A stretch of 64,000 bases of DNA from UBA6059 sp965227155 (GTDB lineage Bacteria; Bacteroidota; Bacteroidia; Cytophagales; Cyclobacteriaceae): NCBI GenBank assembly GCA_965227155.1, contig OZ245731.1, positions 3,100,001-3,164,000 on the forward strand, given 5' to 3'. Both the position numbers and the translations under genes were made by a program. This document shows, piece after piece, positions 25,276 through 34,148 of the stretch. The notes under the pieces were generated by a model, which worked only from the letters and a program-made list of their open reading frames with translations, was not told the DNA's origin and did not search any database. The stretch's first letter is position 1; the number at the start of each line of letters is the position of its first letter.

Positions 25276-26441
25276 TCAAAATCTTTATATATCAAATACT
25301 GCCTTCTTTTAGCTTTAAAATCGTTGATGTCAGCGTCCCAACTTGCCACGATCTCAGCCTCATTTAGACCTGCTTTGATTTGCTCTTGCAAAGAGGCATT
25401 TCCTGCCAGCGTATTGAAATAATTGTTGAAAAAGGCGCCATCATCTTTCATGTCATTATAAAAATTGATCAGGTAGGATAAGGTAAAGTTGGGAATAGGG
25501 TCCACGGAAGATAAATCCAGACCATAGCAAGTTTCTCCATTCAGCGGAGGGTTTTTGGCACCGGGATTTGGCGTAGGTGTGAATGAAAACTGCTGCTCAC
25601 TGTAAGCAGGATGTCCTATGATCTGAAAGGGTAATTCAGTACCCCGACCAATACTGACTACAGTACCCTCAAAAAGGCATAGCGACGGGTATAGCCCAAT
25701 AGCCTGGTCATTAGGGAGGTTTGGTGATGGCTTAACGAGGAGTGAATAGGGCATGGTATGATCCCAGTTTTTAACAGGTATAATTGTCATGGTCAACGGA
25801 TTGTCAGTATCCAGCCATTTTTCACCTACAATCATTTGTGCCAGCTCACCAACTGTCATACCATGGACAATCGGTATAGGATGCATGCCTACAAACGACT
25901 CGAATCCCTCTTCCCGAACCGGACCAGCCACGTAATGGCCATTGGGATTCGGCCTATCCAAAATGATCAGTTCTACGCCGGCATCAGCACAGGCTTCCAT
26001 CACATAATGCATTGTACTGATGTAAGTGTAAAATCTGGTGCCTACATCCTGCATATCAAAAATCATGATGTCCAGCCCTTCCATAGCTGCTAGACTGGGC
26101 TTTTTGTTGGAACCGTACAGACTCACAACCGGCAACCCACTGGTTTGGTCTATGCCATCCTGGATGATTTCACCTGCACTTTTGTCTCCACGTAAACCAT
26201 GTTCGGGTGTGAAAATCTTGACTACCTCCAGCTCTAGCGCTAGCAACGTATCCAGCAAATGCTTTTCGCCCACCTGCGATGTTGGGTTGACGACCACACC
26301 TATACGTTTACCATCCAGCAGTGGTAGATATTGATCCATCTGCATAGCCCCTGGTTCAATAGTGTGTGCAGTGGTACTAGGGGCAGGGGCCTGGCATCCT
26401 ATCAGAACGGCAAAGGCAATTGTAATTAGATAATATTTCAT
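25272..26441 (-). CDS. DUF1343 lipoprotein, exo-beta-N-acetylmuramidase NamZ-like
   Basis: 389 residues. Lipoprotein signal with lipobox IGC (C16). The DUF1343/NamZ core is clear: RIGVVVNPTSQVG, IFTPEHGLRGD, VVSLYGSNKKPS, DMQDVGTRFYTYIST, ILDRPNPNGHYVAGPV and PIVHGMTVGELAQMI. Characterised members release N-acetylmuramic acid from the ends of cell-wall fragments, so a role in periplasmic peptidoglycan recycling is inferred. First gene of the coupled set namZ-fmt-folA; divergent from the permease at 26505. Confidence 0.88.
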   Translation of the reverse strand: MKYYLITIAFAVLIGCQAPAPSTTAHTIEPGAMQMDQYLPLLDGKRIGVVVNPTSQVGEKHLLDTLLALELEVVKIFTPEHGLRGDKSAGEIIQDGIDQTSGLPVVSLYGSNKKPSLAAMEGLDIMIFDMQDVGTRFYTYISTMHYVMEACADAGVELIILDRPNPNGHYVAGPVREEGFESFVGMHPIPIVHGMTVGELAQMIVGEKWLDTDNPLTMTIIPVKNWDHTMPYSLLVKPSPNLPNDQAIGLYPSLCLFEGTVVSIGRGTELPFQIIGHPAYSEQQFSFTPTPNPGAKNPPLNGETCYGLDLSSVDPIPNFTLSYLINFYNDMKDDGAFFNNYFNTLAGNASLQEQIKAGLNEAEIVASWDADINDFKAKRRQYLIYKDFE

Positions 26442-26504
26442 TGTTGGTTGTAAAATTAAAAGAACATGGCAGGAGTTATTAATTTGCAGCCATAATTAAT
26501 ACTG

Positions 26505-27725
26505 TTGATCAATTTTCCATTTTTCATATCGAAAAGAATCACGGCTGACGGACAAGGATCCTTTTCAGGCATGATCAGTAAAATTGCTATTGCCAGTGTA
26601 GCCATTGGGCTGGCGGCTGTCTTAATTTCTTTTATGATATTATGGGGCTACAAAGAGAAGATAGCGGGGAAAATCTACAGCTTTGCCGGGCATCTGCAAG
26701 TGACTAAGTATACCCTTGGCAGCTCATTTGAAGAGCAACCCATCAGTACCACCAGCCAGTTTTATCAAAACTATGATTCCGTACCTTTTATTGATCATGT
26801 GCAGGCATATGGCTACAAGGCCGGGCTTTTGAAAACAAAAGAAGAAGTCCAGGGTATAGTGATCAAGGGCATAGGCCTGGATTATGATTCGAGTCGTTTT
26901 TCGGCAAATATGATTGAAGGCCAATTTTTAAACCTGCCCGATTCGGGGTACAGCACAGATATCATCTTAAGTAAGAAACTAAGCGATATGCTGGAGTTGG
27001 GTGTAGGGGATGATGCACTTGTCTATTTTGTGCAAAATCCGCCGCGGTACAGGCCGGTAGATGTGGTAGGCATATACGAAACAGGACTAGAAGATTTCGA
27101 TGAGAAGTTTGTGATCGGGGATTTGCGTTTAGTACAGCGCATCAACAATTGGCCTGATAGCTTAATTGGTGGCCTTGAAGTGTACGTGAAGCCGGGTACG
27201 GATATTGATTATGCGGAAAACTATCTCTTCGATTTCATCGACTATGACCTCTATGTAGAAAAGGTCAGCGATAAGTACATTCAGATTTTCGATTGGCTAA
27301 GCCTACTGGATCGAAACCTACAGGTATTTCTTTGGCTCATTCTTTTCGTGGCAGCCTTTAATATGGTCAGTATTTTACTCATTCTGATCATGGAGCGCAC
27401 TCAGATGATTGGAATGTTTAAAGCGCTTGGGGCTACAGACCAACTGATTCGCCGGATCTTTGTGTACAATGGCGGCCTGCTTATCCTGAAAGGCATGCTC
27501 ATCGGCAATCTTGTGGCTTTGTCCCTAGGCGTTTTGCAGTACTATTTCCGTATCATTCCGCTCGATCCAGTCAATTACTACATCGATCATGTGCCCATTG
27601 CATGGAATATTCCAATTATAATATTGCTCAATATTCTGACCTTTGTGCTGGTTACAATCACATTATTGGTACCTACACTTTTTATAGCAAGGATACAGCC
27701 CATCAGGGCTATACGGTTTGATTAA
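26505..27725 (+). CDS. FtsX/LolC-E-type ABC transporter permease (lipoprotein-releasing type)
   Basis: 406 residues. The start is a TTG; no in-frame ATG precedes it before a stop at 26493, and the resulting NFPFFISKRI beginning is the usual one for this family. Layout: one helix at about 22-48, a periplasmic MacB_PCD-like domain at about 50-255, then three helices at about 270-400 with the conserved FKALGATDQLIRRIFVYNGG loop. Proteins of this type extract lipoproteins from the inner membrane for outer-membrane delivery. No ABC ATPase gene is adjacent. Its TAA overlaps the stop of the convergent GT2 gene. Confidence 0.9.
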   Translation: MINFPFFISKRITADGQGSFSGMISKIAIASVAIGLAAVLISFMILWGYKEKIAGKIYSFAGHLQVTKYTLGSSFEEQPISTTSQFYQNYDSVPFIDHVQAYGYKAGLLKTKEEVQGIVIKGIGLDYDSSRFSANMIEGQFLNLPDSGYSTDIILSKKLSDMLELGVGDDALVYFVQNPPRYRPVDVVGIYETGLEDFDEKFVIGDLRLVQRINNWPDSLIGGLEVYVKPGTDIDYAENYLFDFIDYDLYVEKVSDKYIQIFDWLSLLDRNLQVFLWLILFVAAFNMVSILLILIMERTQMIGMFKALGATDQLIRRIFVYNGGLLILKGMLIGNLVALSLGVLQYYFRIIPLDPVNYYIDHVPIAWNIPIIILLNILTFVLVTITLLVPTLFIARIQPIRAIRFD

Positions 27726-28471
27726 GCCGCTCTGGTAACCGGTGGGTATTTTTTGAAATAGCTTTTGATCTTCATCTGGATAACACCGAATACAGCCTCT
27801 TTGAAAATGCCGGTCGACATTTTGGAGGTGCCCTGCGATCGATCCGTAAAGATGATGGGTACCTCTTTGATCTTAAAGCCGTATTTCCAGGTGGTGAACT
27901 TCATTTCGATCTGGAAGGCATAGCCCACAAACCTGATGGAATCCAGGTTGATTTGCTCCAATACCCTTCTATGGTAGCATTTAAAACCTGCAGTGCTGTC
28001 CGATATGGGCAGGCCGGTAATAAACCGCACATAGATACTGGCAAAATAGGACATCAATACACGGCCCATAGGCCAGTTTACTACATTTACTCCACTCACA
28101 TACCTTGACCCAATGGCCATGTCGTAATGCTCATTGGCACAAGCTTCATATAATCGGATAAGATCATTAGGATTGTGTGAAAAGTCCGCATCCATTTCAA
28201 AAACATACTCATAGCCATGCTCCAGGGCATATTTGAAACCCGCGATGTAGGCAGTGCCCAATCCCTGTTTGCCCTGCCTTTCGAGCAGGTAAAGTCTTTC
28301 CGGAAAATCAGCTTGCATCTTTTTAACCACATCTGCGGTGCCATCGGGCGAATTATCATCTACGATGAGTAAATGAAACTGACCTTCGAGCCCCATCACA
28401 GTATTGATGATCGACTCGATATTTTCAATCTCATTGTATGTGGGTATTATGACTAATTTTTCCTTTGCCAA
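27722..28471 (-). CDS. Polyprenol-phosphate mannosyltransferase (GT2, DPM1-like)
   Basis: 249 residues. GT-A glycosyltransferase of the dolichol-phosphate-mannose synthase type: VIIPTYNEIENIESII, IVDDNSPDGTADVV, the metal site in FEMDADFSHNPNDL, and GSRYVSGVNVVNWP. It transfers a mannosyl (or related) residue from a nucleotide sugar to a polyprenyl phosphate at the inner membrane. There is no C-terminal GtrA-like membrane domain, so this is the soluble form. Convergent with the permease; the two stop codons share the palindrome TTAA. Confidence 0.9.
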   Translation of the reverse strand: MAKEKLVIIPTYNEIENIESIINTVMGLEGQFHLLIVDDNSPDGTADVVKKMQADFPERLYLLERQGKQGLGTAYIAGFKYALEHGYEYVFEMDADFSHNPNDLIRLYEACANEHYDMAIGSRYVSGVNVVNWPMGRVLMSYFASIYVRFITGLPISDSTAGFKCYHRRVLEQINLDSIRFVGYAFQIEMKFTTWKYGFKIKEVPIIFTDRSQGTSKMSTGIFKEAVFGVIQMKIKSYFKKYPPVTRAA

Positions 28472-28571
28472 CTTGAAAAATTTTCAGCAACGCGATTTTA
28501 ATTGAAAAATGAATGCTTTTCCTATTATCTAAGAATAATTTGGAGTTTACTTGCTATGATAATTTTCCTAC

Positions 28572-28593
28572 GGATTATAATCCATATGGATTA
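28572..28593. promoter_or_regulatory. Nested GGATTA palindromes in a divergent intergenic region
   Basis: GGATTA, its complement TAATCC, and a second GGATTA lie within 22 nt, giving two overlapping perfect palindromes (28572-28583 and 28579-28592). The site is in the 182-nt gap between the divergent GT2 and HAD genes, where an operator would be expected. No regulator is suggested by context. Confidence 0.4.
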
Positions 28594-28653
28594 CCCGAAC
28601 ATTCAAAAATTTGAAATTAATAGCAGCCATAGCAATCTAGCGATTTTGAAGAA

Positions 28654-29178
28654 ATGAATAAACCAGCAGCCATTTTTTTAGACAGAGACGGTGTAATCAA
28701 TCGTGAACGAGGTGACTATACCTATAAAATTGGGGATTTTGAGTTATTGCCCGGCGTGACTGAGGCCATTAAATTAATGCATGAGGCAGGGTTTAAGATC
28801 ATTGTCATTACCAATCAGGCAGGTATTGCAAAAGGCATTTATACGGTAGATGAGATGAAGGCCTGTCATGAAAAGATGCAGCAAAGCTGTAATCATTTGA
28901 TCGATGCAATCTATTATGCACCGGGGCATCCTTCTTTTTCAGAAAGCCTGCTGCGAAAACCTGACAGCCTGATGTTCGAAAAAGCGATAGCAAAATATAG
29001 CATTGACCCAGCCAATTCCTGGATGATTGGTGATAAAGAAAGGGATCTGATACCGGCCAGGAAGCTTGGTATTAATACCATACTGATCGGTGATAATTCC
29101 AGTGCTTATGCCGATTACATCTCAGATGATCTTTTTACTGCCTGCAAACTGATTTTGGAATTAGCTCATTTGTCGTAA
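28654..29178 (+). CDS. HAD-family phosphatase, GmhB-like, lacking the zinc site
   Basis: 174 residues. HAD motifs: I, FLDRDGVINRE; II, VITNQAGIAKG; III/IV, RKPD...WMIGDKERDLIPARKLG. It most resembles D-glycero-beta-D-manno-heptose-1,7-bisphosphate 7-phosphatase (LPS heptose pathway). GmhB normally has a zinc-binding insertion with CPHHP-type and CDCRKP-type cysteines; here the matching segments read APGHP and LLRKP, with no cysteines. A different substrate or a zinc-free variant is therefore possible. The end overlaps the convergent arginine decarboxylase by 13 nt. Confidence 0.82.
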   Translation: MNKPAAIFLDRDGVINRERGDYTYKIGDFELLPGVTEAIKLMHEAGFKIIVITNQAGIAKGIYTVDEMKACHEKMQQSCNHLIDAIYYAPGHPSFSESLLRKPDSLMFEKAIAKYSIDPANSWMIGDKERDLIPARKLGINTILIGDNSSAYADYISDDLFTACKLILELAHLS

Positions 29179-30557
29179 CCTAATATTTTCATCATTTGCT
29201 CGCTTTGCTGCTCAGGTGCAAATAAGGAATCCGTTAGGTTTCCATTTTCGTCCTTTTGTATCAGCACATGCTTGGGTGCAGGGATTAGACAATGCTGAAT
29301 GCCCCCATAGCCACCCAGCGAGTCCTGGTAAGCACCGGTATGGAAGAATCCAAAATACAGCGTTTGCCCCGGATCAATAACCGGAAGGAAAACCTCATAT
29401 ACATGAGCTTCCGAATCATAATAATCCATACTATCGCAGGTGAGTCCACCAATATTTACTTTATGGTAAATATTTTCCCAATGGTTGATGGGAAGCATGA
29501 TGAATTTCTCGTTTAAGCCCCATACATCGGGCATGTGAGTGATAAAGGACCCATCCATCATGTACCAAAGCTCCTTGTCATTCTGAAGCTTTTGATCCAG
29601 CACGGAATAGATGGTAGCACCACTTTCACCTACCGTGAAGCTGCCAAATTCTGTATATATGTGGGGTACGGGGACATGGTTTTTATTGCAAATCCATTGG
29701 ATGTTGGACACAATCTGCTCCGCCATGTACTCATAGTCGTATTCAAAGAAGAGATTGTTTTTAATGGGGAAGCCCCCACCGATATCAATGCTGTTGAGAT
29801 CAGGGCAGATTTTCTTTAACTCACAATAGGTGTACATAAATCGGCTCAGCTCACTCCAGTAATAGGCAGAGTCCTTGATGCCAGTATTAATAAAGAAGTG
29901 CAGCATGGTGAGCTTGGCTTTGGAGCCCTGGATGCGCTCCTTATAATAATTCAGGATATCGCTATACCTGATACCAAGCCGGGAGGTGTAAAAAGCAAAA
30001 TTTGGCTCTTCATCAGAAGCAACACGTATGCCTACCTTAAACTCTCCATCGATGCGTTCTTCATAAGCGTTAAGCTCATTGAGATTGTCTAAAATGGGTA
30101 CACAATTGTGAAATCCATCGTTGATCAAATCGCCCACGTACTGCTTGTAAAGAGGCCGCTTAAATCCATTACAGATGACATAGGTATCCTTGGAGATATG
30201 ACCGGTCTTAAACAGGTTCCTTACAATGGGAATATCATAAGCCGAGGAGGTTTCTATATGAATATCGTTCCTTAGCGCTTCTTCAAGGATGAACCTAAAA
30301 TGGGATGATTTGGTACAATAGCAATAGGTATAAGTGGCATCATATTTCTTCTTCTCCATGGCATCCGTGAAGATTTTCTTTGCATACTGTATTCGCTCAG
30401 AAATCTTAGGAAGGTAGGTGAGTTTGAGAGGTGTGCCGTATTTTTCTATCACAGCCTTAAGATCAACGCCATTAAAAAACAGGTGATCATCTTGCACATT
30501 AAACTCAGGTGTAGGAAAATCAAATGTTTGATCTATCAGGTCTTTATACCTATTCAT
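29166..30557 (-). CDS. Arginine decarboxylase, short Bacteroidota type
   Basis: 463 residues; PLP-dependent fold-III decarboxylase. K83 in YCTKSSHF is the expected Schiff-base lysine. Further blocks are IDIGGGFPIK, the EFGSFTVGESG phosphate-binding region, and the catalytic cysteine in GGLTCDSMDYY. Lysine and ornithine decarboxylases and diaminopimelate decarboxylase share the fold, but this length and set of motifs fit the Bacteroidota arginine decarboxylase that makes agmatine for polyamine synthesis. It is divergent from an arginase gene, which uses the same substrate. Confidence 0.85.
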   Translation of the reverse strand: MNRYKDLIDQTFDFPTPEFNVQDDHLFFNGVDLKAVIEKYGTPLKLTYLPKISERIQYAKKIFTDAMEKKKYDATYTYCYCTKSSHFRFILEEALRNDIHIETSSAYDIPIVRNLFKTGHISKDTYVICNGFKRPLYKQYVGDLINDGFHNCVPILDNLNELNAYEERIDGEFKVGIRVASDEEPNFAFYTSRLGIRYSDILNYYKERIQGSKAKLTMLHFFINTGIKDSAYYWSELSRFMYTYCELKKICPDLNSIDIGGGFPIKNNLFFEYDYEYMAEQIVSNIQWICNKNHVPVPHIYTEFGSFTVGESGATIYSVLDQKLQNDKELWYMMDGSFITHMPDVWGLNEKFIMLPINHWENIYHKVNIGGLTCDSMDYYDSEAHVYEVFLPVIDPGQTLYFGFFHTGAYQDSLGGYGGIQHCLIPAPKHVLIQKDENGNLTDSLFAPEQQSEQMMKILGYDK

Positions 30558-30800
30558 TCAATAAGATTTTATTTTAAAATAAAGGGGCAAATATATAGGC
30601 TTTGCAAATGGCTGCCTCATTATTATGAAATGAACTCAATAACTTAACCTAAATATTTTCCTCCAATATTGTAATCGCAACAGGGTACTTTTGGTTTTCT
30701 TTTTCTGCACCTTATTGTGCTACCTTTGCATTGAATTTAGGCTGATTTTATACCATAACTTATTCTGGTAGCATCAGCCAGCAACATTAACCACACACAA
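30558..30800. promoter_or_regulatory. Divergent intergenic region with an arginase promoter element
   Basis: 243 nt between arginine decarboxylase and arginase. TACCTTTG at 30721-30728 matches the TAnnTTTG -7 consensus and points toward arginase with a 5' leader of about 65-70 nt. The matching -33 position is T-rich but lacks a clean TTTG. No hairpin or small ORF of note was found. Confidence 0.5.
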
Positions 30801-31769
30801 ATGAGAGTCATTAAATTGATAGAGGTCAAGTCTGAGCTTGGTGCCGGCACTAGAGGTGCGAGTTTAGGTGTAGATGCCCTTAAAATTGCCAGTATTGATC
30901 TTAATTCTGATTATTTTGCCCGCTTTGAATCCATCAGCGTAAGGACGGATAACAGCCCACTTTTTAATGGTTTTTTGTCACCCTCAGCTAAGTTTATTGA
31001 TGCCATTTTGGGTGTTGAAAAGAGAGTTTGTGATAATGTGGCTTTCACCTTGCAGGAAAAACAGTTTCCCATCATAATGGCGGGGGATCATAGTACAGCC
31101 ACAGGATCAATTTGTGGGGTTAAGCAGCATTTCAAAAATAAGCGCCTGGGGGTGATCTGGATTGATGCCCATGCTGATTTGCATACGCCTTATACAACTC
31201 CATCTGGTAACATTCACGGTATGCCGCTGGCCATGGCACTGGCTACAGATAATGAAGAAAATAAGGTCAATCAACCTACCGATGACGTCATTCATGTTTG
31301 GAATGAAATCAAGAAAATTGGAGTAGAAGGGCCAAAGCTCGACCCTAAAGATATTGTATTTATCAGTGTGAGAGATACCGAGTCTCCTGAAGATGCCTTT
31401 ATAGAAAAACATGGGATCAAAAATTTTACCACAGAAGAGGTAAGAACCCAGGGGGCGGCTTCCATCGCAGCAGCAGCACTGGACCAGCTGAGTGATTGTG
31501 ATGTGATCTACATATCATTTGACGTGGATAGCCTGGACAGCTCTATTTCTGTAGGGACGGGTACACCTGTTCCTAATGGCCTGACGGTAGAAGAGGCCAA
31601 AGAGCTTAACAAACATCTGGTGAGTGATCCCAAGGTTTGTGCGTGGGAAATTGTAGAAATAAATCCTACCCTCGATACTGAAAACAAGATGGCTGAGGTA
31701 GCTTTCGAAATACTTGAAACGACTACCAATGCGGCCATCAAGGGTCCATCCATTCCTGCGTTGCAATAA
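30801..31769 (+). CDS. Arginase (ureohydrolase family)
   Basis: 322 residues. The binuclear-manganese motifs are AGDHS, WIDAHADLHTP and SFDVDSLDSS. The substrate segment TTPSGNIHGMPLA and the GTGTPVPNGLTVEEA block are those of arginases rather than agmatinases. It hydrolyses arginine to ornithine and urea. Agmatinase cannot be fully excluded, because the divergent neighbour makes agmatine, but the SGNIHGMP segment argues for arginase. Next in the same direction is argS, which has its own promoter. Confidence 0.87.
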   Translation: MRVIKLIEVKSELGAGTRGASLGVDALKIASIDLNSDYFARFESISVRTDNSPLFNGFLSPSAKFIDAILGVEKRVCDNVAFTLQEKQFPIIMAGDHSTATGSICGVKQHFKNKRLGVIWIDAHADLHTPYTTPSGNIHGMPLAMALATDNEENKVNQPTDDVIHVWNEIKKIGVEGPKLDPKDIVFISVRDTESPEDAFIEKHGIKNFTTEEVRTQGAASIAAAALDQLSDCDVIYISFDVDSLDSSISVGTGTPVPNGLTVEEAKELNKHLVSDPKVCAWEIVEINPTLDTENKMAEVAFEILETTTNAAIKGPSIPALQ

Positions 31770-31793
31770 TTCATTGCATAACCTGTGATTTGC

Positions 31794-31824
31794 TTTGATG
31801 CGGATAGGAGGCTGGCTAATTTTG
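31794..31824 (+). promoter_or_regulatory. Bacteroidota-type promoter of argS
   Basis: TTTG at 31794-31797 and TAATTTTG at 31817-31824 are 19 nt apart, the expected arrangement for the -33 and -7 boxes of the Bacteroidota primary sigma factor. The argS ATG follows 22 nt later. Confidence 0.7.
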
Positions 31825-31846
31825 GCGATTGATCAGAAATGACCCT

Positions 31847-33631
31847 ATGAATCTGGAAGAAAGCCTTAAAGAAAGCCTGGCAGCGGGTTTTAAAACCTTA
31901 TTTGACCATCAGTTACCGATTGATGAAATAGCCCTCCAACCTACTAAAAAAGAGTTTGAAGGTTCACACACCTTTGTAACCTTTCCTTTTGGACGGATCA
32001 GTAAGAAAAAGCCGGAAGAAACTGCTCAGCTGCTGGGAGAGTATGTCAAGGAGCACAACGCACATGTTAATGCATTTAATGTAGTAAAGGGCTTTCTTAA
32101 TCTCCAATTGGCTGATGCCACATGGCTGGCAATGCTGGATAAAATCAGTCAGAACGATCGCTTTGGCTTATTGGATGCAGCTCATGAGGAGGTAATGGTT
32201 GAATATTCATCACCCAATACCAATAAGCCACTACACCTTGGCCATTTAAGAAATAACTTCCTCGGATGGTCAGTTTCTGCTATTCTGGAAGCGACCGGTC
32301 ATAAGGTGCACAAGGTTCAGATCATTAACGACCGTGGTATTCATATTTGCAAATCCATGGTTGCCTGGTTGCGCTTTGGTAATGGCGAAACACCGGAATC
32401 TACCGGAGAGAAGGGTGATAAATTGGTGGGTCGGTATTATGTGAAATTTGACCAGGTATATAAGGAGGAAATCCAATCACTGGTAGAATCAGGCATGGAC
32501 AAAGCACAGGCAGAAAAGGAAGCTCCCATTTTGAAGGAAGCCCAGCAGCTGTTGCTCAAATGGGAGCAAAAAGATCAGGAAGCCTATGACCTCTGGAAGA
32601 AAATGAATGGCTGGGTTCTTTCGGGATTTGAGGGCACCTATGAGCAGATGGGCGTAAACTTTGACAAATTATACTACGAGTCTGACACTTACCTGCTGGG
32701 TAAAAGTGAAGTGCTTAAAGGCCTGGAAAAAGGCATATTTTACAAAAAGGATAACGGCTCGGTATGGGTAGATTTATCCGAACATGGCCTGGATGAAAAA
32801 CTTTTGCTACGGGCTGATGGTACCTCTGTATACATGACCCAGGATATTGGTACGGCCATACTGCGATACAGAGACTACCCCAAAATCACACGGCAGATTT
32901 ATACTGTAGGCAATGAACAGGAATACCACTTCAAGGTGCTTTTCCTGATTTTGGATAAGCTGGGTTATGAATGGGCCAAAGCCTGCTATCATCTGTCCTA
33001 CGGTATGGTTGATTTGCCTACGGGTAAAATGAAATCCCGGGAGGGCACTGTGGTGGATGCTGATGACCTAATGGAAGAAATGATCAGCACAGCCGCCCAA
33101 CATACTACTGAGCTTGGAAAAATCGAAGGGTTCTCAGAAGAGCAGGCCAAAGAACTGCACGAAATGATCGGTCTAGGGGCACTTAAGTTTTTCTTACTGA
33201 AGGTTGACCCCAAAAAGCGAATGCTGTTCAATCCGGAGGAATCTATCGAATTTCAGGGTTATACAGGTCCATTTGTGCAATATACACATGCACGAATTTC
33301 GGCAATCCTGAGGCGCGCTGAAGACCTTGGCATAAAACCCGCAGTGAATCAGTCTATAAATTTGCTACCTGTGGAGAACAGTGTGATAAGTATGTTGGCT
33401 GATTTCCCGACAAAATTGAACGCTGCTGCTAAAGATTATTCCCCGGCAGTGATTGCACAGTATGCTTATGACCTTGCTAAGGAATACAACCGATTCTACC
33501 AGGATGTAAGCATCTTCAATGAAGAGCAGGATGAATATGTAGCCCTACGGGTTGCATTATCAAAAGCAGTAGCGCAAACAATCAGAAATGCAATGGGTTT
33601 ATTGGGCATTCAGGTACCAAACAGAATGTAA
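31847..33631 (+). CDS. argS: Arginine--tRNA ligase
   Basis: 594 residues from the ATG at 31847; a TTG at 31829 is less likely. Class-Ia synthetase: an N-terminal Add-1 domain, the HIGH motif as PLHLGHLRNN with the preceding SSPNTNK, the KMSKS-type loop as GKMKSREGTVV, and a DALR anticodon-binding domain from about residue 475 (YTHARISAILRRAEDLG). It charges tRNA-Arg; a tRNA-Arg(UCG) gene lies at 57.9 kb in this window. The glutathione peroxidase gene starts 1 nt after the stop. Confidence 0.96.
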   Translation: MNLEESLKESLAAGFKTLFDHQLPIDEIALQPTKKEFEGSHTFVTFPFGRISKKKPEETAQLLGEYVKEHNAHVNAFNVVKGFLNLQLADATWLAMLDKISQNDRFGLLDAAHEEVMVEYSSPNTNKPLHLGHLRNNFLGWSVSAILEATGHKVHKVQIINDRGIHICKSMVAWLRFGNGETPESTGEKGDKLVGRYYVKFDQVYKEEIQSLVESGMDKAQAEKEAPILKEAQQLLLKWEQKDQEAYDLWKKMNGWVLSGFEGTYEQMGVNFDKLYYESDTYLLGKSEVLKGLEKGIFYKKDNGSVWVDLSEHGLDEKLLLRADGTSVYMTQDIGTAILRYRDYPKITRQIYTVGNEQEYHFKVLFLILDKLGYEWAKACYHLSYGMVDLPTGKMKSREGTVVDADDLMEEMISTAAQHTTELGKIEGFSEEQAKELHEMIGLGALKFFLLKVDPKKRMLFNPEESIEFQGYTGPFVQYTHARISAILRRAEDLGIKPAVNQSINLLPVENSVISMLADFPTKLNAAAKDYSPAVIAQYAYDLAKEYNRFYQDVSIFNEEQDEYVALRVALSKAVAQTIRNAMGLLGIQVPNRM

Positions 33632-33632
33632 A

Positions 33633-34145
33633 TTGAAGCGATTATTAACCATTATCACACTCATAATAGCAGCAACTATGGCACAGGCACAGGAATCTGT
33701 TCATGACTTTACAATGACAGCTATCGATGGAACTTCCACAAAACTGTCGGATTTTAAAGGGAAGAAGATATTGATTGTGAACACCGCTTCAGAGTGTGGT
33801 TTCACGCCTCAATACGAGGACCTTCAAATGCTGCATGAAAATTATGGAGATAAAATTGCAGTGCTTGGTTTTCCTGCCAATAATTTCGGTGGGCAGGAGC
33901 CGGGGAGTAATGATCAGATTGCCAGCTTTTGCAAGAAGAACTATGGGGTTACTTTCCCTATGTTTGAAAAAATAGAAGTAGTTGGATCCAAAGCGCATCC
34001 GCTCTATCAATGGTTATCTGACAAAACAGGCAAGCAACCCACCTGGAATTTTTGCAAATACCTTATCGATGAGGAAGGGCAGGTAGTGGGCTTTTATGCA
34101 TCGGGTGTGAATCCTATGGAAGAAACCATCACTAATCAGCTATAA
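33633..34145 (+). CDS. Glutathione peroxidase-family protein, exported
   Basis: 170 residues. The start is a TTG 1 nt after the argS stop, giving a signal peptide that ends in MAQAQ; no in-frame ATG fits. Catalytic residues are C55 (TASECGFTP, cysteine rather than selenocysteine), Q88 (NNFGGQEPG) and W138 (PTWNFCKYL). Cys-type members usually reduce peroxides with thioredoxin instead of glutathione. The signal peptide implies a periplasmic location. Downstream menA begins 3 nt after the stop, so argS, gpx and menA are probably cotranscribed. Confidence 0.9.
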   Translation: MKRLLTIITLIIAATMAQAQESVHDFTMTAIDGTSTKLSDFKGKKILIVNTASECGFTPQYEDLQMLHENYGDKIAVLGFPANNFGGQEPGSNDQIASFCKKNYGVTFPMFEKIEVVGSKAHPLYQWLSDKTGKQPTWNFCKYLIDEEGQVVGFYASGVNPMEETITNQL

Positions 34146-34148
34146 ACC

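Noticed and set aside
29166..29178. Frameshift or fusion at the HAD/decarboxylase junction
   Set aside because: The genes lie on opposite strands and end normally; the overlap is simply 13 nt of convergent coding sequence.
30801..31769. Agmatinase working with the divergent arginine decarboxylase
   Set aside because: The TPSGNIHGMP substrate segment is arginase-like, though the alternative remains possible.
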